A stretch of 64,000 nt of DNA from positions 64,354,201-64,418,200 of the forward strand of contig CM059562.1 of the NCBI GenBank assembly GCA_030386875.1, read 5' to 3'. The notes beneath the pieces were generated by a model. That model had not been told where the DNA came from. It saw only the letters and a list, made by a program, of their open reading frames with translations, and made no database searches. The translations under genes were made by a program, and so were the position numbers. Shown here piece by piece: positions 1-11,005 of this stretch (positions are counted from its first letter, which is position 1; each line of letters starts with the position of its first letter). Source of the DNA: Morinoia aosen. Taxonomy: Eukaryota; Arthropoda; Malacostraca; Amphipoda; Talitridae.

Positions 1-971
1 GTTTTCACATGGTAGTCTAGAAAAATGAAATAATTATTTGAAATAGTGGTAACCTACTGTAAGTGCATCATGGTTAGCACACTTGCGTGGGTCATTTGAC
101 ACACGCAACCCACGGAAGTATGTCACATTACCTCAATTGACGTACTTTATTGTTGACCTACTTTTGTGAGTCATTTTCGTGACCTGTTGAAGCATAAGAA
201 AGTGTCGGTTTGGTGACAAAAAAAATTCTCAGTGTTACCGATGCCCAAGACCCCCTAATAGAGCGTAGTTTTAATTTCATTCGAGAGTACACAAAACATA
301 ATTGGAGTAATTTTATTGAGATTGCTACAATCCGTAGGGGACGAGTACAACAGTGCTTTATAAATTAACACAACTTTTAAAGCTAAAAAAATTCAAAGAA
401 TGAGGTATAATAAAATAAAGAACAAATTTTATGCCAGGTACCGGGGCTTGCATCTAATTCGTACTCTCTTCCTCCTGAGTTAAAGATGCACAGGTGATAA
501 ATTTACGAAGCATTTACTGAAATATTGACAGAGGTACTTCAAGCGGATGAAATTACGATGAAAATAAACCTTAGGTAAGGAGCGAAAACTATCGAACGAA
601 TCGCAATAGCCTTGTCAGTAGCAGTTATATTCCCACTCCCGAGCGGGCATCAATGTTTCTGTTTTATGGAGTATTGACATCGTTATATTGAGTGAAATTT
701 GTCTTTCCGAGCTAATAACCATCGTGTTAGCACGCTTGGAAGTTTATAATTAGATTTTATAGTTTAGGGTTGCACTTTGCAGCGATGTATGATCAGTGAC
801 CGGAAATCAGAATATTCGTAGTGTACGACGAACACGATTCGCACTCTTCTTATTATTTCTGTTTTAGACTAAATGAAAACCATCGAAACGCCGACGCACG
901 CTTTACGGAAAAATGATTAAATCAACGTAACGTCACAATGCGACAAAGACGGGCTTTGTTGACTTAGCAAC
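1..971. other. intergenic or intronic DNA, no gene seen
   Basis: AT-rich sequence with short interrupted open frames only. I see no splice-flanked exon, no transposon end and no tandem array here. Confidence 0.5.
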
Positions 972-1156
972 CTCATGAAATCAACTCTTCCTCCTTTCGT
1001 CAAAAATTACTTAACAACTGAGACTAACATCTGCGTTTTTAAAACTGTCTCCGAGGCATAAATTGGAAACACAGATTTGACAGTTTGGAAAACGCTGATG
1101 TTGGGCTCAGTTGTTATGTAGTTCTTTAAGAAAGGAGCAAGCGTTGATTTCATGAG
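972..1156. repeat. long imperfect hairpin (inverted repeat about 80 bp per arm)
   Basis: The left arm starts CTCATGAAATCAAC at 972 and the right arm, read on the other strand from 1156, starts with the same CTCATGAAATCAAC. The arms continue with matching blocks (CTCCTTTC, ACAACTGAG, AACATC..GCGTTTT, AAACTGTC) for about 80 bases, separated by about 30 bases. The short open frame on the - strand across this hairpin is a by-product of the inverted repeat. It could be a miniature foldback element or a structured transcript. Confidence 0.8.
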
Positions 1157-2134
1157 AGTGTATTTGTGAATATTGCAGCTTGAAAGCAGTACGGCGCGAG
1201 GCAATCAAAATTCGAAAAATTAGAAAGCCCGAAACAAAATAATCGTAAAAAACGTCTGGACATATATAAGATTATGGCTCACAAATATGAGCAGTCACGA
1301 GCATTGCATTTCATTTAAGGACTTTTTTCATTTCAATTACGTACAAAGACTTTAAATACGAGGCTTACAATCAAATGAGCCGGAGTCTAATGTTTTTTAA
1401 TTGACTGTTGTGTATATTTTGATCTCATTCACTATAGCAGTCGCATTTAATATTGGAATTAGCCAAAAAACTTAACATTGCAGGAGTTTGATGACTCCGT
1501 CTCGCGTGCTCAGCTACCACTGCGTACTGAGCTGAGTGAGTTTAATCAATGTACTGTGATGCGTATTGGGCACAAATCTGTGAAAAGTTTTTAATGAAAT
1601 ACAATAAAAATATTCGAGAAAGTAACACACTTTAGAATGCCGTTTTACGTTCGAAAGGAATTCGTTGGAAATAAGCAGGATTCGAAATTTTTGATATGAA
1701 TTTTTGTAAGATATCTCCTCATTATATGTTTCGTCGATAATTTTCTGAGCAAGCGAGATGTTCCAAATCTTAGAGCTAATAACTTATATCAGTAAAATAA
1801 GAACATTTGAATTGAAAATTTCCTCCAAATATTAACTTTAATTTCATACTCTTCTCTCATTCAGATACCGATTGGATGAACATGGCGCTGGGTTTTACGA
1901 TATCGCAAGATGTCCATTTTTTAGTGAACAAAATTTTCAGATTAACGTGAAGAGGAGCCACTTTTCATGAATAGTTGAAAAAATTTTGAAATGCCTATCA
2001 ATATTTCATTTTGGATGTCGTTAAAAATTCAAAATTGAAGCAAAAAAATTGGAATCTGTCTACCTTTCACACCAGGAATATTAACGCGCCTGAAAAATAG
2101 ATAGAGATAGATAATAGATTTGAAACATGAAATG
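1157..2134. other. intergenic or intronic DNA, no gene seen
   Basis: AT-rich, densely stopped in all frames. No repeats or transposon termini recognised. Confidence 0.5.
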
Positions 2135-2640
2135 CTTAACATTGGTTTTTAAAATATCTTTACATTAACATCTTATTTGATAATTACACATCGGTATCGT
2201 AATACTCATGTAAAATATCGAAACAAAAAGTGATTGGCAGAAAAGCACAACAAAAATGAAATCCTTTCGTTGCGTTATCTGATTTTGAGAGTGCATTTAA
2301 GTAGAAGTAACTAAGAAAATATAATCCTCGTAACGCTTAGCTGGGAAACACTCTCGTTAGTGCACACATGTATTGATATGAAAGTGAAAAATGCATACAA
2401 AAACCTTAACATAGAGATCCTTAATTGCTATTCATACATGGTTATCGTAATACCTATGTTAGTTGTCGAAACATGATTTGAAAAAAGCACGAAAAAAATG
2501 CGTTCCTCTTCGTTGCTGTAGTCGGATTTTGGTAAAGCATTTAAATACCAGTGACTAAACAAACGTAATACATGTGAAGCATTGCTGTAAACCCTCTCGT
2601 TAGTGCGTACTCGTATTGAAATATGAGCTTAAGAGCATAG
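2135..2640. repeat. diverged tandem duplication, unit about 246 bp, two copies
   Basis: Anchors recur about 246 bases apart. GGTATCGTAATACTCATGT near 2193 matches GGTTATCGTAATACCTATGT near 2440. The stretch ACTCTCGTTAGTGCACACATG near 2350 matches CCCTCTCGTTAGTGCGTACTCG near 2596. Between them the order of blocks (AAAAAGCAC, CGTTGC, GATTTTG, GCATTTAA, GTGACTAA) is the same. Divergence is high, so the duplication is old. No coding frame runs through it. Confidence 0.75.
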
Positions 2641-3229
2641 GAACTCGTGATACGAGCTTGTGAGATTGATGTTAGAAGGCGTATAATGCGTAGCCCCATC
2701 AGCTTTTATGAAATTTGGATTGAAATAGACACGCAATATGTTTTTGGGCTGATTTACTCCATTCTATTTATAAAAAAAACATCCGATAATTCTGCGAAAT
2801 TTATCGTGAAGTTTTGAGGGCCTGAAACTTTTGATCGTAAAAATCGAAAAAAAACGAATAACGTAGTCTGCTCATGTACCATCAGATCGATGCACCATAA
2901 GCAATTCTAATGAGAATCTAAACAGTATATTTACAGCGACTGATTTTAAACAGTTTTTGTATTAATCATGGGGGAAATTTTTTAAATCCCTCACACAATC
3001 ATTGAAGGGGAAGGAGTTCACAGGAATTTCAATTTCATTTGTTCTCTTCTTCTAAATTTTAGGTTATACAAGCTTTTAGAAATGAGAATAGAACTATTAT
3101 TGACAAATATCCTGCAGGGGTATAAGTTATTTTAATTCAGGTTCGACAGACTGAAAGGCACGGCCAAAGAGAAGATAAACAGTCATTCACGGCGCCAGAC
3201 GAGCAGGTACAGACTGATAAAGCTTAGAC
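2641..3229. other. intergenic or intronic DNA, no gene seen
   Basis: AT-rich with no recognised gene or element. The base composition changes at about 3130, where a more purine-rich segment leading into the hairpin repeats begins. Confidence 0.4.
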
Positions 3230-3390
3230 ATTTAAAACAATCGCAACGGCGATTTAACATCTACATATTTAAGGGTGTTGCAACAGCGATCTTTTAATGA
3301 GTTAAGGTTTAAGGTGTCGTAACGGCGACTTTACATTGGTTAAGTTTTACGTGTCGCAACGGCGACTTTTTAATTGATGAAGCTTTAAAA
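3230..3390 (+). repeat. four tandem 37-bp units, each carrying a small hairpin
   Basis: The cores are ATCGCAACGGCGAT (3240), GTTGCAACAGCGAT (3277), GTCGTAACGGCGAC (3316) and GTCGCAACGGCGAC (3353). Each can fold into a 5-bp stem closing a four-base loop (AACG or AACA). The outer pair is A-T in the first and G-C in the third and fourth, and the remaining differences are G-T pairs. The spacers between cores are unrelated and AT-rich, so it is the stem, not the whole unit, that is retained. This may be part of a retroelement leader or LTR. Confidence 0.7.
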
Positions 3391-5493
3391 TCCCATTTAT
3401 TTGTTTAAAAATTTTTTAAGAGATTTAAAAGTATAGAAGCGTTGCTTCGTGTTCCCAGTTAGGTCGAGATAGAGGCCAGGAGCTTAAGCGATTAAGCCAG
3501 GAGCAAGTCGACAGAGGACAGCGTCCGGCTGTATATTTAGTTAACAAAACCCCAGTCACTCCGGAACTCAGGTCGCAACTCCTCCAATCTCCCAACGTCA
3601 GCTGGAAAGTAAAGGCAGAATTTAAAGAAAACCGTCACCATTCAAGGGCCGCATATGAATAAATATACTCAAGTTTAATTAAGGATTAAGTTAGATTCAA
3701 GTTAAGGAAAATTACCTTGTTAAACACCATCGCCAAGCACATCCACTGCAGCAGCACCGAAAGTTAGAAACGGATGAAACTGCGTCAAGACGGTTAGAGG
3801 ATACTGTGGAAAATAAAATCACATCCACCGTTAGAACTCAAAAAGACCCCTACCAAAATTTATGTCTATTCACTTGTTTCGTTTTATGTCAGATACATGG
3901 AGAATAAGCATCAATACACACCTGAGCTTATGGTGCAACTCAGTGTAGAAATTCTTAGCACAAAGAGGAAACTTGAAGTTTAAGAGGAAAATAGTTAAGA
4001 AAGTGCTCCAGAGTAAGCTGAGTTTGAGGTTAAGGTGAAGAAGAGATACAAAGGTTTAAGGTTTAAGATATAAGGTTAGTTTAAGTTTAAAGTTGAAGGT
4101 AACCACATCAGAGTATGTCGACTCGGGAGTCAGATGGTTCCTTCTAATTTAAGGTTCAGGCTAGCAGTCTGATTCAATATTTTGAGGTTCTAGAGCACTT
4201 TAAGATGAGCAGCCATAACAAGCCACTATAAGGGAAATAATTTAATCACGCACACGCTCACACATACACACTAATTGAGAAATACAGACGAAGAACATAG
4301 GAGCTGACGGAGAAGAGTTGGAGAGAATAGAGAAGTTACGCCGGGGATGCCTCGACTTGCAACTGCGAAGCGACGCAGGATCCACTAACACTGGTAGCCT
4401 TAAAGGCTCTGAAGGTGACATGAATACGGCGACAACGCAACACAAATGTTACTCGGAAGGTATCCAGAATGTATCTTACTTTTTTTTAACTTTTTTAGGG
4501 TACGGTGCGTCACCCGATGCTGGTATTGGCGCCCGGAAGGTATCTAAAGGTATCATAACTCGAGTCGGTCCAAGCCCCTCTTGCCCTTTCCTTGAAGCTA
4601 CGAAAGCCTGAACACGACATTACAGTGAATCTAAATACAACATTTGAGCTGAACATGTTACACATTTAATCTTGAAAATGAACATAGTTTTAAATCAAAG
4701 AAATCTTCTAACAATCATGCTCATGACTACTCCAGTCCTTTGTGAAATGATTCATTCCAATATTTCGCTGATTTGAGAGTCGTGACCGAGCAAGTGTGAA
4801 CTCTGAAACGTCTTCGAATAAAATTAAAACATTTTTTGTTTTGGTTTTAGTACATGGCGTATCAAATTCGACCAAAAGAACTTACCGTGCTACTTTCAGG
4901 CCCTAAATTGTGGCATGGGTCAGACACATGCAAAAATATTAAAACAGAAGAAAATGTATAAATTTTAATTACGAGCACATGCTTATGAGAAAAATCATCA
5001 AAATACGGTTTAAATTACTCACTTCGAAACTAATCTATCCTGAACACAATATTAGAAGGCATTTCAATTTACGGCCCACAAGCAAAAGAATACGAGCGCA
5101 GATGCAGCAATTTATTTTTTTGAGATTTCTTACGTCATAGATAACAGTTAAAATTTTGATATTTTCATGAGATTTTTGCCTGAAATAATTCTCTTGAGCA
5201 ACAATCATGCTTTCTACTTTCTCAGTCTTTATTCAACAAGTTTTACGCTTAGCTTGCAGAAACGCGTATCAATACGATGGCTTTGCACTTCAACTCAATT
5301 AAAAATCTCTGCTCAGTCCACGGTACGCGTCAGCCCCTCAACGCATCATTGACGTGGCTGGTAGCGCCAGAGCTGCTGAACGGCTTTGCAAAAATACGAA
5401 TACCAACTTTATGGCAGCAGCTGCCAGGCGACTCGAATATTCTGTCACAGCGACGCAGTTTTGCGCAGGCACACGGTAGCTTCGGCCGCTGTC
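3391..5493. other. non-coding stretch with repeated TTTAAGGTT-like motifs; possible retroelement remnant
   Basis: The segment 3400-4620 has repeated AAGGTTTAAGG/AAGTTTAA motifs (4020-4105), AATAAA signals (3658, 3812) and, at 4527-4535, TGGCGCCCG, which resembles the start of a tRNA primer-binding site of LTR retrotransposons. No reverse-transcriptase or gag motif follows, and no matching second LTR is visible. An LTR identity is therefore only a suggestion. A 97-residue open frame at 4318-4611 has no recognisable domain. From 4620 to 5493 I see nothing. Confidence 0.3.
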
Positions 5494-5496
5494 TAA

Positions 5497-6019
5497 AGGC
5501 CTGTCTACACTATCTTACTTTTTGTCAATCACAAACAGCCCAAAACGCGAACAAAAACTCAAACTTTCGGAATCGTGTCCAGATTACGTTTTCGGTGGCG
5601 TGAAGCTAAATTAGGCCAAAGTTAAAAGAGCGAGTGGACAACTCGTTGCACCAATTCAATTAAAACCTATTGACATTATTATAACAAAATCAATGTTGTA
5701 AACGTTACGTAGGTAATTTCATTGAGTACAATATCTGTGCAGAACCATAATTTACTGTACTTGCGATAAAAACGCAACTAAATAAATACAATTAGAAAAA
5801 AAAACCGTCGAAATCAAGCAATTCATTACCAAAAACACGGTTCAAAATACATAAACAAGTGAGTGTTCGCTGTTTCTACGAAAATTTGTGTTTGAGGTTT
5901 TCCAACAGTTTCGAAAACACGAACACACTGAAATCTGACAGTTTTCCATCTGTGTTCGTGTTCGCGGACTGCTGAAAAATACAAGATTCAGCCAAAAGAT
6001 TGATTGAGTGGACGGGCCT
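5497..6019. mobile_element. MITE with PIF/Harbinger-like ends (TAA target duplication)
   Basis: The left end AGGCCTGTCTACAC at 5497 is mirrored by AGGCCCGTCCACTC read inward from 6019. The flanking bases are TAA on both sides (5494-5496 and 6020-6022), a three-base duplication typical of the PIF/Harbinger superfamily. Inside, at about 5897-5978, a second hairpin pairs a block around GAACACGAACACA with a GTGTTCGTGTTCG block. There is no transposase, so it would need one in trans. The superfamily assignment rests on the TSD length and end sequence only. Confidence 0.7.
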
Positions 6020-6146
6020 TAAAGATATTGCAGCGACCTGTATTCACACGAACGTTACTAAGTTAAACTCCGATTTTCGGCCCGCTCTAGCGTTCACAAA
6101 CGAAAGAAGGAATTTTTAAATAGGAATAGAAGGCAGTAGGATAATA

Positions 6147-6728
6147 TCGGGTGGGCCAAATGAAGTCATCCGATGTTGTTTGGCTCTAATTTTTTTTAGT
6201 AATAAAAAACCTCGATTCTGTTTTTTTAATATGTTTATTTGAACCTTTACAATTATATTGTTCAAGTCTAAAAGATGATATCGGCAAAATGGGCGCTGCC
6301 ACAATTGATTGCTATACGGGCTCGTTTTATGGCATTTTTCACCACTTCGACGAGAGAGAACTTTAGGCGACAGATTCTCACATTCGTGTCGAATGCTGTC
6401 CTCAAGTGCTTCCAGTGTCTCGGGCTTGTTCACATACACACGGGACTTCAAAATACCCCACAGAAAAAGTCTGGAACGGTCAAATCAGGCGATCTTGCGG
6501 GCCGGTCTAAATCGCCAAAACGAGAAATCAGGCGACCAGGGAACGCCGCCTTCAGAATATCGGTTGTGGCTCGCGCACTGTGTGAGCGAGCCACAACCGA
6601 TATTTACATCTGTCCGATATTTAACTCTGTCAACTTCACACATATCAAAACAGATTTCACATTTTGGCCGCAATCTGCACAAAAAAAGAAGCATATTATA
6701 ATGGGGTGACTTCTTTTGGCCCACCTTG
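6147..6728 (-). mobile_element. internally deleted, dead mariner-type transposon (582 bp)
   Basis: The ends are inverted copies: GGTGGGCCAAATGAAGTCAT from 6150 on the + strand and GGTGGGCCAAAAGAAGTCAC from about 6725 on the - strand. Both are flanked by TA (6145-6146, 6729-6730). On the - strand, about 6451 to 6270 encodes the C-terminal part of a mariner-family transposase, with LKSRVYVNKPETLE followed by a conserved SIRHECENL-like stretch. Just before it is RSPDLT..PDFF, the block carrying the last catalytic acidic residue, and a one-base loss shifts the frame between PDFF and the WG motif. The N-terminal helix-turn-helix and the first two catalytic acids are gone. It cannot mobilise itself. 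A perfect 18-bp inverted repeat interrupts it (6557-6603). Confidence 0.82.
6557..6603. repeat. perfect 18-bp inverted repeat inside the mariner relic
   Basis: ATATCGGTTGTGGCTCGC at 6557-6574 is exactly mirrored at 6586-6603 across an 11-base loop. It lies where a middle segment of the transposase is missing. Confidence 0.9.
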
Positions 6729-7695
6729 TACAAATGACATTGAAAAGCCAAAAAATGAGAAAACTAAGCTCGTCAAGGTAATTAAAAATAATACTTGGGA
6801 CGCGGAAGAACGTTGATACCTTTTTCAAAGATAACGGCTAACTATTGTGAGAGGGGCCACGTGCCTTATGTCCATGGAACTCTTCACAGAGTATCGGAGT
6901 ATTGGCGACAATTCTTCGGAAAGACTTATTTGAATTAACAGAAGCTATAAGATAATTCACTTCCTCCGACCAATTTTATTCCAGGAATCACAGTGAGCAT
7001 TATAGGGAAGCGGCAGCTCATACGATAGCTCGGAAGAGTTATGATAGATCGATACGCAACACAAAGAACGCGTGAGCTTAAAATGCGTATTCACTCTTCC
7101 AACAGATGCTTGGAAGCTCATTGTGATCATTTAAACAGAGTGCATTGCATTATGATTGTTGTATCGATGAAAAGTGGCCCGCGTCAGGCTTTCTTGCAGC
7201 AGAATCTATAAAGACTGCGCCACAACACCGCTTCCCTGAGTGGCTACTGAAGCTCGTCTGCACGCTGAGGACCCTGCTTCATACGGCTGTTCTCAAATAT
7301 GAATATCAGGTGAAGCAGCCTTTAAGGAAAATTACTTTCATCGGGCTTAGTGACTATTAGTGAAGCTAATTGTGTTGTGAGTCGTGCGAGGACAGAAATT
7401 GTGTTAATGATTTTAAATAATTTTTAAAAGTTTTGAAGGTACCCGGAGAAGGTTTCATTGCATTGTTATTCATAATGCAAATGTATAATTAGTACTGGAC
7501 TAATGGACATTTTGCAATATATGATATTATTATATACAATTCATGCACATACAACAATAGTGAGCAAATCTAGACGAACCTAATCAAAATTATTTTCTCG
7601 TATGCCTCTGTCTGAAGTAACGTGATAGCTCGATTAAATTTCTGTGTCCGGACAAATTACACGCAGCCCAATGATGCGTTACCACACCTGCAGTA
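6729..7695. other. intergenic DNA between transposons, no gene supported
   Basis: An open frame at 7145-7360 (71 residues) has no recognised domain and no convincing splice sites. The rest is AT-rich and stopped in all frames. Confidence 0.4.
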
Positions 7696-8670
7696 CAGGG
7701 TGGCCCGCAAAAGTGTCCTCCGTTTTTTATAAATTATACCTTCGGTTCAAATTGAGATTATTGAGGCTGTTTCGTAGTACTGAAACTTAGTTTTTTATTC
7801 AGATAAAAAAATTCAATACCTTCTGAATATCTACTGTACAGTAGACAGTTGAATACAAAGGGTACAAACATGCTCTGTAACAAGAAAATCATAGAAATAT
7901 GGCATAACCTTAATACATAAATTCAAAGGTTATTAACAATATTTAGAAATTTTATTCTACATACGCTCGAGTATTTAAAACATTTGGAAGTTAGAAGCAA
8001 CTATAAGCTGTGAACAAGATCGAAAAACTTTTAACCAAAAGTTTCCTAAAAGAAATACCCTCGATTGGAAAGCGGTTTATCTAACAGTGAAAAAAATTGG
8101 ACGAAAATGGAAGCATTTGGTTTTAGCAAGTATGGAAATATTTGATTTGTGTTCATAACACTTCCATGTTCATTGAATTTCTCATTGTTGGATATATCGT
8201 TTTTATAGAGGGAGTTTCTTCTAGGACACTTTTTGTTAAAAGTTCTTCGAACTTATTCACAGCTTATAATTGCGTAAACTCTAAGACAATGAAAACTCTT
8301 TGGTCTTTAATCAGTTGCATTTTAGGTGTCTTCAACTGTTGAAAATAAAGAATTAAATTTTGGACTCACAAAAGGTTTACCTTTCAATACTCGCGTGTAT
8401 GCAAGGTCCAATTTTGAAATATTATATGTAACTATTGAAATTACCTATTAAGGTTAGTGATATATTTCTTTGATTTTCTATGATTTTCTATGACCTGTTC
8501 ATTCAACTGTCTACTGTGCAGTAGATATTCTGAAGATACTGAATACTTTATTTTATCTGAATAAAACGCAAAATTTTTAATAAAATAAAACAAACAGACT
8601 CTAAATTTCTCAGTTTGAACTGAAGGTATAATTTATTCAAGAATAAAAACCATTTTGGTAGGGCACCCTG
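7696..8670. mobile_element. 975-bp foldback element, nearly one long imperfect hairpin
   Basis: The left end CAGGGTGGCCCGCAAAAGTG (7696) pairs with CAGGGTGCCCTACCAAAATG read inward from 8670. The arms keep matching far inward: ATAAATTATACCTTC, ATTCAGATAAAA, GAATATCTACTG..CAGTAGACAGTTGAAT, then ATAAGCTGTGAA.AAG.TCG around 8005 against 8260. The fold centre is near 8130-8150. The left flank is TA; the right flank is TG where TA would be expected. The ends resemble Tc1/mariner MITEs. The 66-residue frame at 8142-8342 is within one arm and is not supported as a gene. Confidence 0.8.
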
Positions 8671-9152
8671 TGTGCATGGACGTCCTTGCTATCTATAGCT
8701 ACATTGTCATACTTTCTTCAAATAAGGATTAGTAAAATCTCGTTCAGCCCATTAATAAAAACACGGAATCCAATAATTACGTTAAATATTTAATTTCGTC
8801 ATAATATTACAATGCTTTCTAGAACCTGAATCTATTCATAAGACGTTAATCTGATACTAAAATGTACATGTCTTGTGCTCTTATCGCAAATTCAACGTTT
8901 TCAACGAGTTTTCAACGAGGAACTATTGTTTCAACTGAAGGTCCAACAGTGTTTCTTAAATCACCTTAACATTTACGTAAATAACAATCTACAGAGCAGG
9001 GCAGAAAAAACGTGAATGAGAAACCAATCTTTCATATGGAGTTATTATAAAGGATGCTTATTTGATCGAACTTACATAGTAAAATTATGTTCTAACACTC
9101 GAACATCCCACTATTTCTGTATCTTTCCGATCAATTCGGTTTTCGAATTGTA
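8671..9152. other. spacer between two transposons
   Basis: AT-rich with no open frame of note. It separates the foldback element from the Tc1 element. Confidence 0.5.
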
Positions 9153-10678
9153 CAGGTGTGGCCAATGATTTTAGGAAAAGTAAGTTTTTCCATTTTCTCT
9201 AAGGTGTAGTCTGTTGTAGTTTTTATTTGGTTGCTCCCGGAAAACATTATAAAGAATAAATAAAAACGTCAACTGCCCACAAACAATTTTTTTATCAACC
9301 GGCAAAACTAAAGAGTAATTGTTTTCAGTTTTTACAATGCTGACCACGCTTCTTCAAAACTGTTTTGATGCGCTTTGGCATGCAGCTTACTAATTTTTTA
9401 ATGATATTTTGATCAAAGGACCACCACTCTTCTTCAATTAAGGCTCCATGTGCGCTAAATTGGTTGGCTTCTTCATGTTCAATCGACGTGCGAAGATCGA
9501 CCATAAATTTTCGATCGGATTAAGATCAGCCGAATTTCCAGGCCAAGGACCCAAAATATCCACTCCATTATCATCAAGGAACTTTTCAACCACACTTACA
9601 TTATGACAGGGAGCGGGATAATGTTAGTAAACCAGTAAACCACCTCTTTGTCGTAAAACTGACTATCTATCGTTGGAAGGAGATGATCTTTTAAGACTTT
9701 CAGTTATCAGGCCGAATTCATTGCTGTGTTTTTGGGGTAAATCGTCAGTGCTCCTGTTCCCTTACCTGAAAAGCAACTCCAAACGTGAAGAGTGGCAGGA
9801 TCCTTGACCGTCGGAACGACACACTCTTTGTGTTAAATCTCTCGCCTTTTCTTCGTCGCCACAGGCTTTTCCCGAAGGTATCAAAAAGGGGGAACAGAGA
9901 TTCATAGTAGAAAATGAATTTGCTCCATTGTTCAGCAGTCCAATGCTAGTACTTCCTGCAAAATTGAACCGGTCTTTGATCATCGCCGTCAAAAGAGATT
10001 TCTTCACAGCTCTCCGATAAGCAAGTCCGTTGCAGAAGAGTCGACGTCTAACAGTTCGCACTGGGGCATGGGTGCGTTCCACCTCCCATTCTTGCGCAAG
10101 CTCTGAACTGCTGGCAGTCCTTTCCCGGAACGAGTAGCGCACTAAAGCCCAATCTTGACAAAACTGACTACAATATTTTTCTCCCAGGGTTGTCTTCGTC
10201 ACTATGGATTTTGTCTCGCTGAATAGTTCAATCAATTTGTAGATAGTTGACGACGAAGCAGGTTGCTTGGCAACGATTTCGTTTTTTGATTGACAACTCT
10301 GATGGAGAAGAATGATGGATTTCCAAATTTCTTCAGAAGCCACCATGAATTTTAATCTGGGAAAGAAATTTTGTACGAATCTAAAACACAAATAATTTAA
10401 CAAAATATTTGAAAAGAAACTGTCCATTTACCTTGCAAACGATTTTTTTCATCAGTTCCAATGCCCATATCAACTTTTAAATCAGAACAAATGGATTTTC
10501 CGAATTTTCGGAAAATAAAATTGATAAATTTGCAAGAAAATCCAAGTAATGTTTTTTTGAAACCTACTTCTAAGTATATTTGCTACATTATAGGACTTTT
10601 AACGATTAAGCATAAGTATGTTCTGAAATTAGGTATATTCTGAAAAAAGTTTTTTCTCAAAATCATTGGTCACACTTG
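9153..10678 (-). mobile_element. full-length but dead Tc1-like transposon (1526 bp)
   Basis: The terminal inverted repeats are CAGGTGTGGCCAATGATTTT at 9153 and, read inward from 10678, CAAGTGTGACCAATGATTTT. Both are bordered by the TA target duplication (9151-9152, 10679-10680). Length and layout match an intact Tc1 element carrying one transposase on the - strand. That transposase is broken by frameshifts and stops. Confidence 0.88.
9325..10346 (-). pseudogene. Tc1 transposase pseudogene
   Basis: Read from 10346 to 9325, the region has the usual Tc1 length of about 340 codons. The first part (residues 1-125) is an open helix-turn-helix region (AKQPASSSTIYKLIELFSE, then a block with RTVRRRLFCNGL). 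The DDE core follows in shifting frames: WTAEQWSKFIF, GKSLWRRRKGERFN, PCHNVSVVEKFLDDNG, then ADLNPIENLWSIFARRLN and the C-terminal CMPKRIKTVLKKRG. Frameshifts occur near codon 125 and after the GERFN block. The aspartates expected after KFIF and before PCH both read as tyrosine here, so two of the three catalytic acids appear lost. It is inactive. Confidence 0.85.
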
Positions 10679-10762
10679 TAGGCTACTGAAAATGCACCGG
10701 TATCGACGGCAATGAGCTTAGGCGTAGGGTTGAGACCTACACGCTAGTTGGATAGTTTCCTT

Positions 10763-10970
10763 TTGGTTCATACACACACACATCCCTGGAACGGTTCCTC
10801 TCTTCTGCTAATATTCTGGTTCATCCTCACACATCCCTGGAACGGTTCCTCAATTTCCTAGTCTTTTGGTTCATCCACACATATCCCTGGAACGGTTACT
10901 ACCTTATCCCTCTAATCTTTTGGTTCATCCACACACATTCCTAAAACTGCCTCTCCCTTCTCCTCTTGCT
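10763..10970 (+). repeat. four tandem copies of a 50-54 bp unit just upstream of the lectin exon
   Basis: The block TTGGTTCATCCACACA..CCCTGGAACGGTT recurs at about 10763, 10815, 10866 and 10920. The last copy is degenerate and runs into a pyrimidine-rich tract that ends at the first recognised lectin exon. An upstream Met at 10866 in frame with the exon would translate these repeats, so I do not accept it as the start. Confidence 0.85.
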
Positions 10971-11005
10971 CATGTGGACGTGCCGTATAACGACCTGGTT
11001 TCCAG

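Noticed and set aside
4527..4535. TGGCGCCCG as a retroviral/LTR primer-binding site
   Set aside because: The match is only nine bases, and no LTR pair, gag or pol follows. Kept only as a remark.
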